Made by a program: the position numbers and the translations under genes. Shown here piece after piece: positions 45,576 to 54,525 of a stretch of 64,000 nt of DNA (position 1 is its first letter; the number at the start of each line of letters is the position of its first letter). Under the pieces are notes generated by a model that ran no database searches, was not told where the DNA came from, and saw nothing but the letters and a program-made list of their open reading frames with translations. Origin of the DNA: Gammaproteobacteria bacterium (lineage in GTDB: Bacteria; Pseudomonadota; Gammaproteobacteria; Pseudomonadales; Pseudohongiellaceae); assembly GCA_018401885.1 (NCBI GenBank), contig JAGYKB010000007.1:1-64000 (forward strand). The letters run 5' to 3'.

Positions 45576-46376
45576 CTAGAATCCTGCGACTCGATCGTCG
45601 GCCTCACTCCACTTGAGCTTGCGATAATCAAAGCCCTGTTCCAGAGTGGGCTTTATAATGCGAAAGTAGGGAGATAAATCAAAATCTCGAGGCGTGTAGT
45701 GCGTAAAATGACGACGATAGTAAACTGGCACCTCGCCTCCTCTCCCAACAGTCTCACCGTCCAAGGTGAATTGCTTACCCGCCTCATTCAGAGCGAAATC
45801 TTGTATGGGCAGGATGGGGTAGTCGATGGATTGAAAGCTCTCTGCGATGAGAGTCGAACAAATCGCTTTCGTAGGCTCGCCGCTGCCGAGCCCGATCATC
45901 GCGCGGCGAAGCCTATTAGGAACCGCGGGTTTCTGAATAAGATACCGCATTAAGTCAAAGACGTTTTTCTTATCATACTGATGCCCAAGCTTCGACAGCG
46001 CAAAATTCACCAGCGCATCGCGGTCTTCGTCGCTTAGCCCGACGGGCCTGCAAATTCGTAAATTAGCATCGGCGTAATAGTTCGGCTCTACAAGCCTAAC
46101 GCCCTCCTGCAGATCAGCTTCAAGCAGCGTGCTCGCGCTACTCGACTCCCCTCCTCGCCCTACGAAGAGGCAGGCATGAGACCAGGAAGACTGGGTAAGG
46201 TATTTGATCGCCGTGCTTATGCGGGTATTGCCATCCACCAACAGAATATCGCCAGTTCGCAGCGCTGACGCGGTCTGATCTATTGACGTTGATTCGAAAC
46301 GTTTGTAGCCGGGTAAACGCTTGCTGAGAAACTCAGCAAGCTTGAAGCCTGTCGCCTGTTTCAACCAATTGAGCAT
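45576..46376 (-). CDS. YiiX/YaeF-like permuted papain-fold amidase
   Basis: Protein of 266 residues. It begins near a GDILLVDGNTRISTAIKYLT block, then SSWSHACLFVGR with the catalytic histidine, DALVNFALSKLGHQYDKKNV, and ICSTLIAESFQSIDYPILP with the catalytic cysteine. The order His before Cys is that of the circularly permuted NlpC/P60 (C92) group. Likely acts on lipid or peptide amide bonds. No signal peptide seen, so it may be cytoplasmic or use the amphipathic N-terminus (MLNWLKQATGFKLAEFL) to bind membranes. Confidence 0.85.
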   Translation of the reverse strand: MLNWLKQATGFKLAEFLSKRLPGYKRFESTSIDQTASALRTGDILLVDGNTRISTAIKYLTQSSWSHACLFVGRGGESSSASTLLEADLQEGVRLVEPNYYADANLRICRPVGLSDEDRDALVNFALSKLGHQYDKKNVFDLMRYLIQKPAVPNRLRRAMIGLGSGEPTKAICSTLIAESFQSIDYPILPIQDFALNEAGKQFTLDGETVGRGGEVPVYYRRHFTHYTPRDFDLSPYFRIIKPTLEQGFDYRKLKWSEADDRVAGF

Positions 46377-46501
46377 GCAATGACACCGTTATAAGACCGT
46401 TCGAAAACCTGTATGGAGCCTGCATACAACCTATACAGCCGATACCTGAATAGCCCATATGAGACGAGTAAAAAAACCGTTAATTTTCTAGCTATGTCTT
46501 G

Positions 46502-46525
46502 TACACTGATCCACGTAGTAGTGTA
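46502..46525. promoter_or_regulatory. Inverted repeat, possible operator of the aldehyde dehydrogenase gene
   Basis: TACACT and AGTGTA, 12 bases apart, lie 24 bp before the ALDH start, next to TTGTAC. The size suits a TetR or GntR dimer. No regulator gene is adjacent, so the binding protein is unknown. Confidence 0.4.
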
Positions 46526-46548
46526 AACGAATCATCAGGAGTTAAGAA

Positions 46549-47976
46549 ATGACAACAGCTTATAATAAATTTTATATCAACGGCGAATGGGTAGAGCCAG
46601 CTGGCCGCGAAACAATCGACGTAATTAACCCCGCGACTGAAGAAGCGTTCGCGACAATAAGCATGGGCACGGCAGAGGATGTGGACGCGGCGGCAAAGGC
46701 AGCCCGAGCAGCATTTCCAGCCTGGTCGCAGTCGAGTGTAGAGGAGAGAGTTGCTGTCCTTAAGAAAATCATGGCAGGCATTCAAGCTCGCGCTGGCGAC
46801 CTCGCCGCTGCGATCACTAGCGAAATGGGGGCTCCTGTGGGCCTCGCTAACGCCGCACAGGTCCCCAGTGGACTCGGGCATTTCGCCGCCGTGCTGCCAG
46901 TGCTCGAAAACTATAAATTTCAAGAAACGCGCGGCAGCACGCTGATTGTTAAAGAAGCGGCCGGCGTATGCGGTTTCATCACACCTTGGAACTGGCCGCT
47001 CAACCAAATCGCCTGTAAAGTCGCACCCGCGCTTGCCGCCGGCTGCACAATCGTTCTCAAGCCTAGTGAAGTCGCCCCTATTAATGCCTATATCCTCGCC
47101 GAGATAATCGATGAGTGCGGTCTTCCGCCTGGCGTTTTCAACCTCGTTAACGGTGACGGCCCTAATGTTGGCGCGGCGATATCGGCACACCCCGAAGTCG
47201 ACGTGGTTTCGTTTACAGGGTCGACACGCGCGGGTCGAGAAGTGGCGAAGGCAGCTGCCGATGGCATCAAGCGGGTCACGCAGGAACTGGGCGGCAAATC
47301 TGCCAATATCATCCTCGACGACGTAGCTGACTTCGGCAAAGCCGTGTTCAGCGGCGTGCTCAACTGCTTCGGCAACAGCGGCCAGTCGTGTAATGCGCCT
47401 ACGCGCATGCTCGTACCTAAGGCGCGCATGGCTGAGGCAATCGAATCAGCGAAGGCCGCTGTGGCTAAGGCTGTCGTCGGAGACCCCACTAACGAAGGCA
47501 CAAGCCTCGGCCCAGTCGTAAGCGAGCTCCAGTTCAATAAGATCAATGCGCTAATCGAAGCGGGGATCAAAGAAGGAGCAGAGCTCATCGCCGGCGGACC
47601 CGGTCGTCCAGACGGACTTGATAAAGGCTACTACATCAAGCCGACTGTCTTCGCCAATGTGACCAACGACATGACGATCGCTCGCGAAGAAGTCTTCGGT
47701 CCGGTGTTAACAATTATCGGTTACGAAGACGATGCTGAAGCCGTTGCGATTGCGAACGACACCGAATACGGCCTCTCGGGCTATGTTTCGGGCGAGCCGG
47801 CACACGCACAGCAAATCGCTCTCCAGATTCGCACGGGCATGGTTCATATCAACGGCGCTCCGCTCGATATCTCGGCGCCCTTCGGCGGCTATAAGAAATC
47901 TGGCAATGGGCGCGAATGGGGACTCGAAGGATTCGAAGAATATCTCGAGACTAAGGCGATGATGGGCGCGGCGTAA
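46549..47976 (+). CDS. NAD(P)-dependent aldehyde dehydrogenase
   Basis: Protein of 475 residues, typical ALDH length. Key blocks: FITPWNWPLNQIACKVAPAL, FTGSTRAGREVAKAAADGIK, VTQELGGKSANIILDDV with the base Glu, GNSGQSCNAPTRMLVP with the catalytic Cys, and AREEVFGPVLTIIGYEDDAE. It oxidises an aldehyde to the acid. GGAG lies 8 bases before the ATG. The VOC protein follows on the same strand after a possible terminator. Confidence 0.95.
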   Translation: MTTAYNKFYINGEWVEPAGRETIDVINPATEEAFATISMGTAEDVDAAAKAARAAFPAWSQSSVEERVAVLKKIMAGIQARAGDLAAAITSEMGAPVGLANAAQVPSGLGHFAAVLPVLENYKFQETRGSTLIVKEAAGVCGFITPWNWPLNQIACKVAPALAAGCTIVLKPSEVAPINAYILAEIIDECGLPPGVFNLVNGDGPNVGAAISAHPEVDVVSFTGSTRAGREVAKAAADGIKRVTQELGGKSANIILDDVADFGKAVFSGVLNCFGNSGQSCNAPTRMLVPKARMAEAIESAKAAVAKAVVGDPTNEGTSLGPVVSELQFNKINALIEAGIKEGAELIAGGPGRPDGLDKGYYIKPTVFANVTNDMTIAREEVFGPVLTIIGYEDDAEAVAIANDTEYGLSGYVSGEPAHAQQIALQIRTGMVHINGAPLDISAPFGGYKKSGNGREWGLEGFEEYLETKAMMGAA

Positions 47977-47999
47977 ACGCCACCATCTGCCTGTTTAAG

Positions 48000-48027
48000 A
48001 CAAATGGTCGCTGCTGCGGCCATTTGT
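48000..48027 (+). terminator. Possible terminator after the aldehyde dehydrogenase gene
   Basis: ACAAATGG and CCATTTGT pair across an 11-12-base loop that can itself pair partly (GTCGC/GCGGC). The following TTATTGG is only weakly T-rich. Confidence 0.6.
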
Positions 48028-48098
48028 TTATTGGCCTAACCGACGCTTACACAGGTCGCCTTGATTAGGCACAACACACCTCAGACAAAGGATTTACT

Positions 48099-48506
48099 AT
48101 GAGTCTTGCTATTACCAAACCCTCTATCGATCTAGGCATCGTCTGCAAGGATATCGATGCCATGATGACATTCTACGGCGAAACCCTGGGCTTGCCTTTA
48201 GAGGCAACAATCCCAATGCCAGGTGGCGGTAAGATGAATCGCTTCAAAGTTGGCGACAGCGTCATCAAGGTGATCGAACTCGACCCTACGCCTGCGACGC
48301 CAGCCGCGCCCGGCGGCATTCGCGGCGCGACAGGTTATCGCTACTGGACTATCGCGGTAAGTAATCTAGCCACGAGTGTTGAGAAAGCAGCGGCTGCAGG
48401 CGCACCAATTGTCGTTGCCGCAAAAGAAGTACGCCCCGGCATTACTATCGCCATTATCGCTGATCCCGATGGAAACTGGGTTGAATTACTCGAAGAAAGT
48501 GCATAG
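48099..48506 (+). CDS. VOC family (glyoxalase-like) protein
   Basis: Protein of 135 residues with the vicinal oxygen chelate fold: IDLGIVCKDIDAMMTFYGET, then LGLPLEATIPMPGGGKMNRF, a central YRYWTIAVSNLATSVEKAAA, and IAIIADPDGNWVELLEESA at the end with the metal-binding Glu. Function cannot be fixed beyond this superfamily. A ribosome binding site (AAAGGA) precedes the ATG. Confidence 0.9.
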   Translation: MSLAITKPSIDLGIVCKDIDAMMTFYGETLGLPLEATIPMPGGGKMNRFKVGDSVIKVIELDPTPATPAAPGGIRGATGYRYWTIAVSNLATSVEKAAAAGAPIVVAAKEVRPGITIAIIADPDGNWVELLEESA

Positions 48507-48937
48507 GTTGAGGTGACGTGAGTCTATTGAGCAGCGGCAGTTTGACACGGTCGAGGAGCAGTTTGAGATCGCCGCCGAGAGGATTCACGATTTCACCGTT
48601 CGAGTGAAAGCGCTTACGGAATAACAGCGCATAAAGTATCGGTATCTATTCCAATGGATACCGACTACACTGACCTCTCTTGAGCGTTGTTCTTTTTGGC
48701 GACCCCCTTCTTTTTGCACGCTGTGTAACCGCAGCCTATCCAAGATCGTAGTCATTGCCCGTCTTTAGATTGCATCCTAGCGGTGCAGTTTCTTGAGCAT
48801 ACTAGGCCCACTAGCTGACTCCTCTCTCGACAAAGGCACTGCCGACAAAGGCACTGCCGAAAAAAGCACGAAATGCGCGTTCGGCACTCTGCCGACTGTG
48901 TAAAGTGAAAGTTAATTCCAAATAAGGAAAGTAAGTA
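48507..48937. other. Intergenic region with coding remnant and cold-shock leader
   Basis: About 430 bp. From 48517 to 48624 a start-less open frame reads like the end of a helical protein (QFDTVEEQFEIAAERIHDFT), perhaps a gene remnant. From about 48780 on it is probably the leader of the cold-shock gene, with a 15-bp direct repeat. Confidence 0.5.
48829..48858 (+). repeat. 15-bp tandem repeat in the cold-shock leader
   Basis: GACAAAGGCACTGCC occurs twice in direct succession; a degraded third unit (GAAAAAAGCAC) follows. It lies about 80 bp before the cold-shock start codon. Confidence 0.85.
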
Positions 48938-49144
48938 ATGAGTAAAGGTACAGTGAAGTGGTTTAACGCAGACAAAGGCTTCGGCTTTATTACACCAGAA
49001 GACGGTGGCAAGGATCTGTTCGTACACCACTCAGAAATCAAGAACGGTGGCGGCTACGCGACATTGAACGACGGCCAAGCAGTAGAGTTCGAAGTAGGCC
49101 AAGGCCAAAAAGGCCCCTGCGCGAATAACGTCGTAGCAGTATAG
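48938..49144 (+). CDS. CspA family cold-shock protein
   Basis: Protein of 68 residues with both RNA-binding motifs: [20 protein letters not shown] (RNP1 and RNP2) after [10 protein letters not shown]. It is a single-stranded nucleic acid chaperone. AAGGAAA precedes the ATG. The long leader and strong terminator at 49193-49224 mark it as a monocistronic gene, as usual for this family. Confidence 0.96.
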   Translation: MSKGTVKWFNADKGFGFITPEDGGKDLFVHHSEIKNGGGYATLNDGQAVEFEVGQGQKGPCANNVVAV

Positions 49145-49192
49145 CTCCTCCCATAGCTGCCGTTAGCGCGGCCTCTATGTGTTTCACATCTG

Positions 49193-49224
49193 CGCCCCGT
49201 CACGAGTCTTCTCGTAGCGGGGCG
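49193..49224 (+). terminator. Rho-independent terminator of the cold-shock gene
   Basis: Stem CGCCCCGT/AGCGGGGCG continued by ACGAG/CTCGT with one mismatch, loop TCTT, followed by TTGTTGTTT. Confidence 0.9.
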
Positions 49225-49352
49225 TTGTTGTTTCTGGGCTATACTTTCCCTGAGACCGTTGTCGAACTCATTAATACGTCTCGTCGACCCTACTTTAACG
49301 TATCTATTTAGCGTTTTTTTTGAGCCGCACCCTTTCGACATGGAGACACGCA

Positions 49353-49805
49353 ATGTCCACACTGATTCACCAGCGCGTTCGCGACTGCAACCTCGGCCTC
49401 TACCCAAAGGCGATTGGACGAGTGAGTTCTGGCTGGGTTGTCGCCGGCGATGTACAGTTTCTACCGGGCTATTGCCTCCTCTTGCCAGACCCCGTAGTGC
49501 CCGATCTAAATGCACTCGATCACGAGGCGCGGAAGACATTTTTGCTTGAAATGAGCGTGATTGGCGATGCGATACTCGCAGTCACCGGCGCGGTGAGGAT
49601 CAATTATGAGATGCTCGGCAACATCGAGCCGGCGCTCCACGCTCATCTTTTTCCTCGCAGAAATGATGAACCCGAGGCGCTGCGCTTAAAGCCAGTGTGG
49701 TTTTACGACTGGGAGAAAGAACGCGCGTTCGACCCAGCCCTAGACGCGCCAATGATGGCTGCTATCAGGGATGAATTAGCCAAACGCGGCGTCCTCATCG
49801 ACTAA
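49353..49805 (+). CDS. HIT-like family protein
   Basis: Protein of 150 residues from ATG 49353 with GGAG 7 bases upstream. The family-like segment is GYCLLLPDPVVPDLNALDHE, then VTGAVRINYEMLGNIEPALH, followed by AHLFPRR. The LHAHLFPR stretch fits the histidine triad of HIT nucleotide hydrolases, but the first histidine of HxHxH is replaced. It may hydrolyse or transfer nucleotides, or have lost activity. Confidence 0.8.
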   Translation: MSTLIHQRVRDCNLGLYPKAIGRVSSGWVVAGDVQFLPGYCLLLPDPVVPDLNALDHEARKTFLLEMSVIGDAILAVTGAVRINYEMLGNIEPALHAHLFPRRNDEPEALRLKPVWFYDWEKERAFDPALDAPMMAAIRDELAKRGVLID

Positions 49806-49806
49806 A

Positions 49807-50304
49807 TTACTTCCAGATGCTTCGTGCCTTGAGGTTAATATCGAATTTAGCCCCTGCAGCCTGCTCAACATGAATAATAAAGGTGTCGGCGTCTGGGTGA
49901 CTGTAGCCGAGGGTTTTCATTCCGCCTTCGCCGACCGCTTCGAACTTCACGCTGTTGTCGTCAATTTCCATAAGGCGCATTTTTTGCGCGCCTGGCGTGC
50001 GTGGCGACATGCCCGGATTCCACTGCTGAATGTTGAGCTCTAACGAACCGTCGACTTCTTCGATCGTGATCATCTCGAACATGCTCGTCGCATTGTCACC
50101 TGTCATTCGAACCATCGCGGCTAGTGAGCGCCCGTCAGTTCCAATCCAATTTTCTTCCAATTGATTCGGTCCTAGCGCGCCTGCCCAGTTACCCGTCATC
50201 CATGTCAGCTGTTCGATCTTCGCTTCGGGTGCGGCGAATGCCGAAACCGATGCGACTAGCGCCAAGGTTGCGAGGGCCGTGTTTGCAAATTTAGTCATTT
50301 TCAT
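49807..50304 (-). CDS. DUF6265 family secreted protein
   Basis: Protein of 165 residues from ATG 50304 with GGAG upstream. Signal peptide (ALATLALVASVSAFAA), then LTWMTGNWAGALGPNQLEEN, NIQQWNPGMSPRTPGAQKM and SVKFEAVGEGGMKTLGY, a lipocalin-like strand pattern found in DUF6265. No known activity. It runs in the same direction as the frameshifted SDR gene and is separated from it by 48 bp. Confidence 0.83.
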   Translation of the reverse strand: MKMTKFANTALATLALVASVSAFAAPEAKIEQLTWMTGNWAGALGPNQLEENWIGTDGRSLAAMVRMTGDNATSMFEMITIEEVDGSLELNIQQWNPGMSPRTPGAQKMRLMEIDDNSVKFEAVGEGGMKTLGYSHPDADTFIIHVEQAAGAKFDINLKARSIWK

Positions 50305-50352
50305 TTTTATTCTCCGGGTTGGTGATTTAATTTTGACAATCAAGTGGGTCGC

Positions 50353-51164
50353 CTAATCCTGCGATTCTTCGCGCTTTCGATAAGCGTCCTCGAACTTGTC
50401 GTTGAGTCTGCGCATACCGCCAAGCCAGCGATCATAATCATCAGTTTTTCGCCGCATATACGTTAGCACTTCGGGATGCGGTAAGACCAAGAATTCTTCT
50501 TTTTCGAGCGTCTCGATTACCGTGTTAGCGAGTTGCTCTGGCTCGAGCATACCGTCGAGTCCCGCAACGCCACCATCGCCCGCACCTACCGCAGTCATTG
50601 CAGTTCGCACGGCCTGTGGGCAAAGCGCTGACACTTTAATACCCGATTGCCATAGGTGATCGAGAGCCACTCGGCGAAGCCGATAGCCGCGTGCTTTGTT
50701 ACCGAGTACGGCGCAGAACCGACCTGGCTTAGTAGCCCGGCAGCCGAGGAAGTATTAAGCAAATAGCCCTCGCCGCGCGCGAGCATCGAGGGCAGCACGG
50801 CTCGCGCTGCAAAGACATGTGACATTACATTGATGTCCCAAATAGACTGCCACGCCTCGGTTGAGACATTCTCGCCGCCCGCAGTAAAAATGCCGGCATT
50901 CGAGCAGAACAGATCAACATGGCCAAATTCGGCGAGCGTGGCGTCAACCAGCGCGGTCACTTCCTCCTCTTTGCCCACATTCGCGACGATGCCCCGCGCC
51001 TGGGTGAGCTCGGCAATATCGGCAACGGTTGCATCAACGCCCGCTCGATTGATATCCGACACAATGACTGCTCGAGCACCCTCTCGCGCAAAGCGCTCGC
51101 TTAGGCTTTTCCCTATTCCGCTTGCACCGCCCGTTACGACGACGACTTTATCTTTAATTTGCAT
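50353..51164 (-). pseudogene. SDR family oxidoreductase, single frameshift
   Basis: The first part (from ATG 51164) has the Rossmann motif [20 protein letters not shown], a central CSNAGIF, and the catalytic YSVTKHAA. After [10 protein letters not shown] near 50651 the frame breaks; the rest continues in another frame as [16 protein letters not shown] to DAYRKREESQD, ending at 50353. One extra G in CGGGTATT would restore a complete 270-residue SDR. A 1-bp deletion or a homopolymer error explains it. Catalytic residues are all present, so a corrected gene would be active. Confidence 0.85.
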
Positions 51165-51516
51165 GCCGCTTTCTCTTTTTTGTCTTCAATCTGGCGCCGC
51201 GGCGTCTGCGTATAAGCAGAGGCACGACAGTATGACGAAGCAGTTTACGTGGTTATTTCGAGGCGTGCAAAGCCGCCTGAAAATCCCGAAATACGCACAA
51301 ATAACCTGCCTTTTAGCAGGTTGTAGGCAGTTACAATAGCCGAAGTCGAGGCAGAGCAGATCGCTGCGTCCTGTGTTATATTTAACGACTTAACACGACT
51401 CGTCGAAGCTGTCGAAGAGCAGCCGCAGAATACAAAGCTAATTACACGAACCCATTGACACGAACCCGTCTACAAAATCCCGGGTTCAACACAGTGAACT
51501 TCAAGTGGAGAGACTC
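51165..51516. other. Divergent intergenic region
   Basis: About 350 bp between the SDR and TonB receptor genes. It holds a hairpin at 51303-51322 (AACCTGC/GCAGGTT, loop CTTTTA). I looked for a cobalamin riboswitch because of the receptor gene and saw none of its conserved boxes. Confidence 0.5.
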
Positions 51517-53585
51517 ATGGTACGCACACTTCTACATACAGGCATCGCGACAAGCCTGGCACTCATCGCCCTCTCAGCCTCTGCACAACAGGCTGCAGAC
51601 GGTATAGAGGAAATCACAGTCACCTCGAATAGCCGCAAGTCTGAGGGGCTCGCTGACATCAACGCGGCAGTGTCGGTTATTGGCGAGGAAGAACTCCGCT
51701 CTATAGGTCACACACACCTACAAGAAACGCTCAACAGACTCCCAGGGGTGAGTATTCACCGCAACAATGGTCAAGAAAGCTTGACCGCGATTCGCTCACC
51801 AGTGCTCACCGGCGCCGGTGCCTGTGGCGCATTCCTCGTTGCCGAGAATGGCATACCGGTCCGCTCTAGCGGGTTCTGTAACGTAAACGAAATGTTTGAT
51901 CTACACGCCGAGAACGCGTCAAGCGTCGAGGTTGTTCGCGGGCCGGGCAGCGCATTTTGGGGTTCGAATGCTGTGCATGGACTCGTCAACGTGGTGCTTC
52001 CAAAAGCCGGCGACGCTCGCCAAGTCACGCTTGAGCAAGGCCCGCGCGGCTCGCAGCGGATAAAAGCGCAGCTCGGACAAGATCAGGGGAATTTCAAACA
52101 GCTCCTGCTCGTTAACGGTACGAGCGAAGAAGGCTATCGTACAGAAAGCGGCTTCGATCAGCAAAAACTCACCTACCTCTACAACTACACGACCAGCAAC
52201 GGCTGGGAACTCGATGGCGGCATCACCCACATTAACCTCAATCAGGAGACTGCCGGGTTCGTCACAGGTTTCGAGAGCTACAAAGGCGCCAGTCGCACAG
52301 GCAACCCAAATCCCGAAGCGTATCGCGACAGCAAAAATACGCGCGCATGGACCACTCTCACTAACACCCTAGGTGACTGGGATGTTGTGCTGACGCCCTA
52401 TGTGCGCGACATCGATATGAATTTCATTCAGCATTTTTTACCCGGCCAGCCAATTGAAGACACCGAGCACCAGAGCATTGGCTTGCAGTCCGTAGCCTTT
52501 ACTGATCTCAGCAATGGTGCCGAGCTCGCCATAGGCTTCGACGCCGAAGTCACCGATGGCTCACTCATTCAGACCCAACCGAACCCAACCGAAGGCTCGT
52601 TCTTCTTAAGAAACTCGATCCCTCAGGGTAAGCACTACGACTATCAGGTAGACGTCGAACAGGTCGCCGCGTTCGTGAGCTACGAACAGAGCTTCCAGTC
52701 AGGCTGGGACTTGTCCCTCGGCCTGCGCGTCGAAGATACCAACTACGAGTACGACAACGGATGATCGACGGCGCACTGATGAATTCAGCGTGAAAGCACC
52801 GCTTCGGCTGCCGTTACAACCGACCTGCAGATCGCAGCGACAGCTTCACCAATATTTCACCGAAACTGGGCTTGAGCTATGCGCTTAACGACTCGCATAG
52901 CTTGCAATTCCGCGCGCAGCGCGGCTTCCGTGCTCCTCAGGCGAGCGAAATGTACCGCCTGCAGGAAGATCAGAATATCGCAGACCTCGACTCAGTAGAG
53001 CTCGACAGCTACGAAGTCGAGTTTAAAGGCGCAGGCGAAGGTTGGGCCTACTCCGCCGGTTATTACTTTATGGACAAGCAAAATGAGATCGTCACCAATA
53101 GCGATCGTGTGAATCTCAATAACAGCCACACACAGCATACCGGTCTCGAGTTCACGCTCGGCCTCGATCTCACTGAAACCTTGGCGTTAGCAGCGGTCTA
53201 CAATTTTGCAGAGCATACCTATGAAAACTCCGAGCTCTCAGGTGGCATCGATATCCAGGGCAACAACGTTGACACAGCGCCGCGTCAGTTTGGCAATCTA
53301 CGCCTGCGCTGGACACCGAGCGAGCGCATTACAAGCGAGCTCGAACTTGTCAGCATGGGCGAGTACTACTCAAACCCCGAGAATACGGCGAGCTACTCTG
53401 GTCACAACCTGCTGAATCTCCGCACGCAGTTTGCGGTCAATGACTCGGTGCAGATCTATGCGAACATTCTGAATCTCGACAACCGCGAATACGCCGAGCG
53501 TGCAGACTGGACCTCGTTTACCGGTGACCGCTACTTCCCAGGCGAGCCACGTCGCGCGTTTATAGGTATAACGATTAACTACTAA
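51517..53585 (+). pseudogene. TonB-dependent receptor, frameshifted in the middle
   Basis: ATG 51517 has GGAG 6 bases upstream. Signal peptide (TSLALIALSASAQQ), plug (LQETLNRLPGVSIHRNNGQE, VRGPGSAFWGSNAVHGLVNV) and barrel are readable to NYEYDNG at 52761, and from GCRYNRPADRSDSFTNISPK (about 52805) to the barrel end FIGITINY at 53585. Between 52761 and 52803 the family-like stretches MIDG and RTDEFSVKA lie in different frames, so about three 1-bp indels are needed. Both halves are otherwise intact. BtuB/CirA-like receptor, ligand unknown. Confidence 0.8.
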
Positions 53586-53604
53586 TTGCAGCGCAACCTG
53601 GAAT

Positions 53605-54303
53605 ATGAAGAAGACTCTCAGCAACCTCTCTCTTAGCGAGTACAAAAACGCTTCAAGAGAGGCGACTGAGCCCTTCGAAAAATCTGAGCAGCATCGCACT
53701 TTCGCGGCACTGCTCAGACATTTTTCGGATCCAGCAGAATCTGTAAATAAACCTACCGAACACGCCGACCCCCGCATCCATCAAGACATACTCTCACCAA
53801 GCTCGCTTCGAGCAGCGGCAGTATTAATTGCGGTTACCAAACCAACCATGACTGATGTCAGTCGAGTAGTACTAACTCTTCGTTCCGAAAATCTCAAGTC
53901 TCATGCCGGCCAAGTAAGTCTGCCTGGCGGCACTTGTGATGCTGGGGACGATAGCGCGATCGCTACCGCATTAAGGGAGGCCGAAGAAGAAGTGGGACTT
54001 GCCCGCTCATCGGTAGAGGTCATTGGACAGATGAGCGAGATTTCGCTCCCCTCGGGCTATCGGATCACTCCCATAGTTGGCCTTATCGATGCTGGTCTCA
54101 CCTTGACGCCCTGCATCGACGAGGTCGCGGATATCTTCCATCCGCCGCTGGATCTGCTGCTCGACCCCAGCGCTTATTCGCGCTCGACAACCCATTACCG
54201 AGGCGCCGATCGAACAATTTTCGAATTGCCCTATGAAGGTTTTCGCATTTGGGGAGCGACAGCGGCCATCCTGCATTCTCTTGCCCGGCAAGTGAGGTGC
54301 TAG
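53605..54303 (+). CDS. nudL: Nudix hydrolase, CoA pyrophosphatase-like (NudL)
   Basis: Protein of 232 residues. Nudix box: GGTCDAGDDSAIATALREAE followed by EEVGL, preceded by the UPF0035 signature LTLRSENLKSHAGQVSLPGG. NudL hydrolyses CoA to 3',5'-ADP and phosphopantetheine. The N-terminal ~55 residues are a poorly conserved extension. It starts 20 bp after the TonB receptor remnant. The symbol rests on the family signature. Confidence 0.9.
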   Translation: MKKTLSNLSLSEYKNASREATEPFEKSEQHRTFAALLRHFSDPAESVNKPTEHADPRIHQDILSPSSLRAAAVLIAVTKPTMTDVSRVVLTLRSENLKSHAGQVSLPGGTCDAGDDSAIATALREAEEEVGLARSSVEVIGQMSEISLPSGYRITPIVGLIDAGLTLTPCIDEVADIFHPPLDLLLDPSAYSRSTTHYRGADRTIFELPYEGFRIWGATAAILHSLARQVRC

Positions 54304-54470
54304 CGTTGCAGTTTCTGCGCTTTATTCTGATAGAGAGCCTCATCGGCTGCGGCCAAGAGATTGGCTGATAGTTGCTCGAGGGAGTCTTCATGCGTCGCGC
54401 AAACTGGGTTAACGAGGACTGGTTTTCCACCAGAATTTGGCACCGAAACTCCGCTGAGATCCACGCTCGC
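54300..54470 (-). pseudogene. Remnant of a GGDEF (diguanylate cyclase) domain
   Basis: The minus-strand frame ending at 54300 reads PVCATHEDSLEQL, then LLAAADEALYQNKAQKLQR, which is the last helix of a GGDEF domain (usually ADEALYxAKxxGRN). The rest of the domain and any start are absent; the frame continues only into the SLC13 gene. Probably a leftover of a deleted cyclase gene. Confidence 0.5.
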
Positions 54471-54525
54471 GAAGCAAATGTCATAGACCACGGCGACCCC
54501 CTCGCCGAAACCAATTACAAGATTG

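Noticed and set aside
46492-47190. Long minus-strand open frame opposite the aldehyde dehydrogenase
   Set aside because: It mirrors a conserved gene on the other strand, has no recognisable domain and an odd composition.
48517-48624. Short open frame after the VOC gene as a real gene
   Set aside because: No start codon follows the upstream stop; at most a remnant.
51165-51516. Cobalamin riboswitch before the TonB receptor
   Set aside because: The conserved B12-box and core elements are not seen; only a small hairpin is present.
52758-52785. TGA codons in the TonB receptor as selenocysteine sites
   Set aside because: The TGA comes with a change of frame and is not at a cysteine position; indels explain it.
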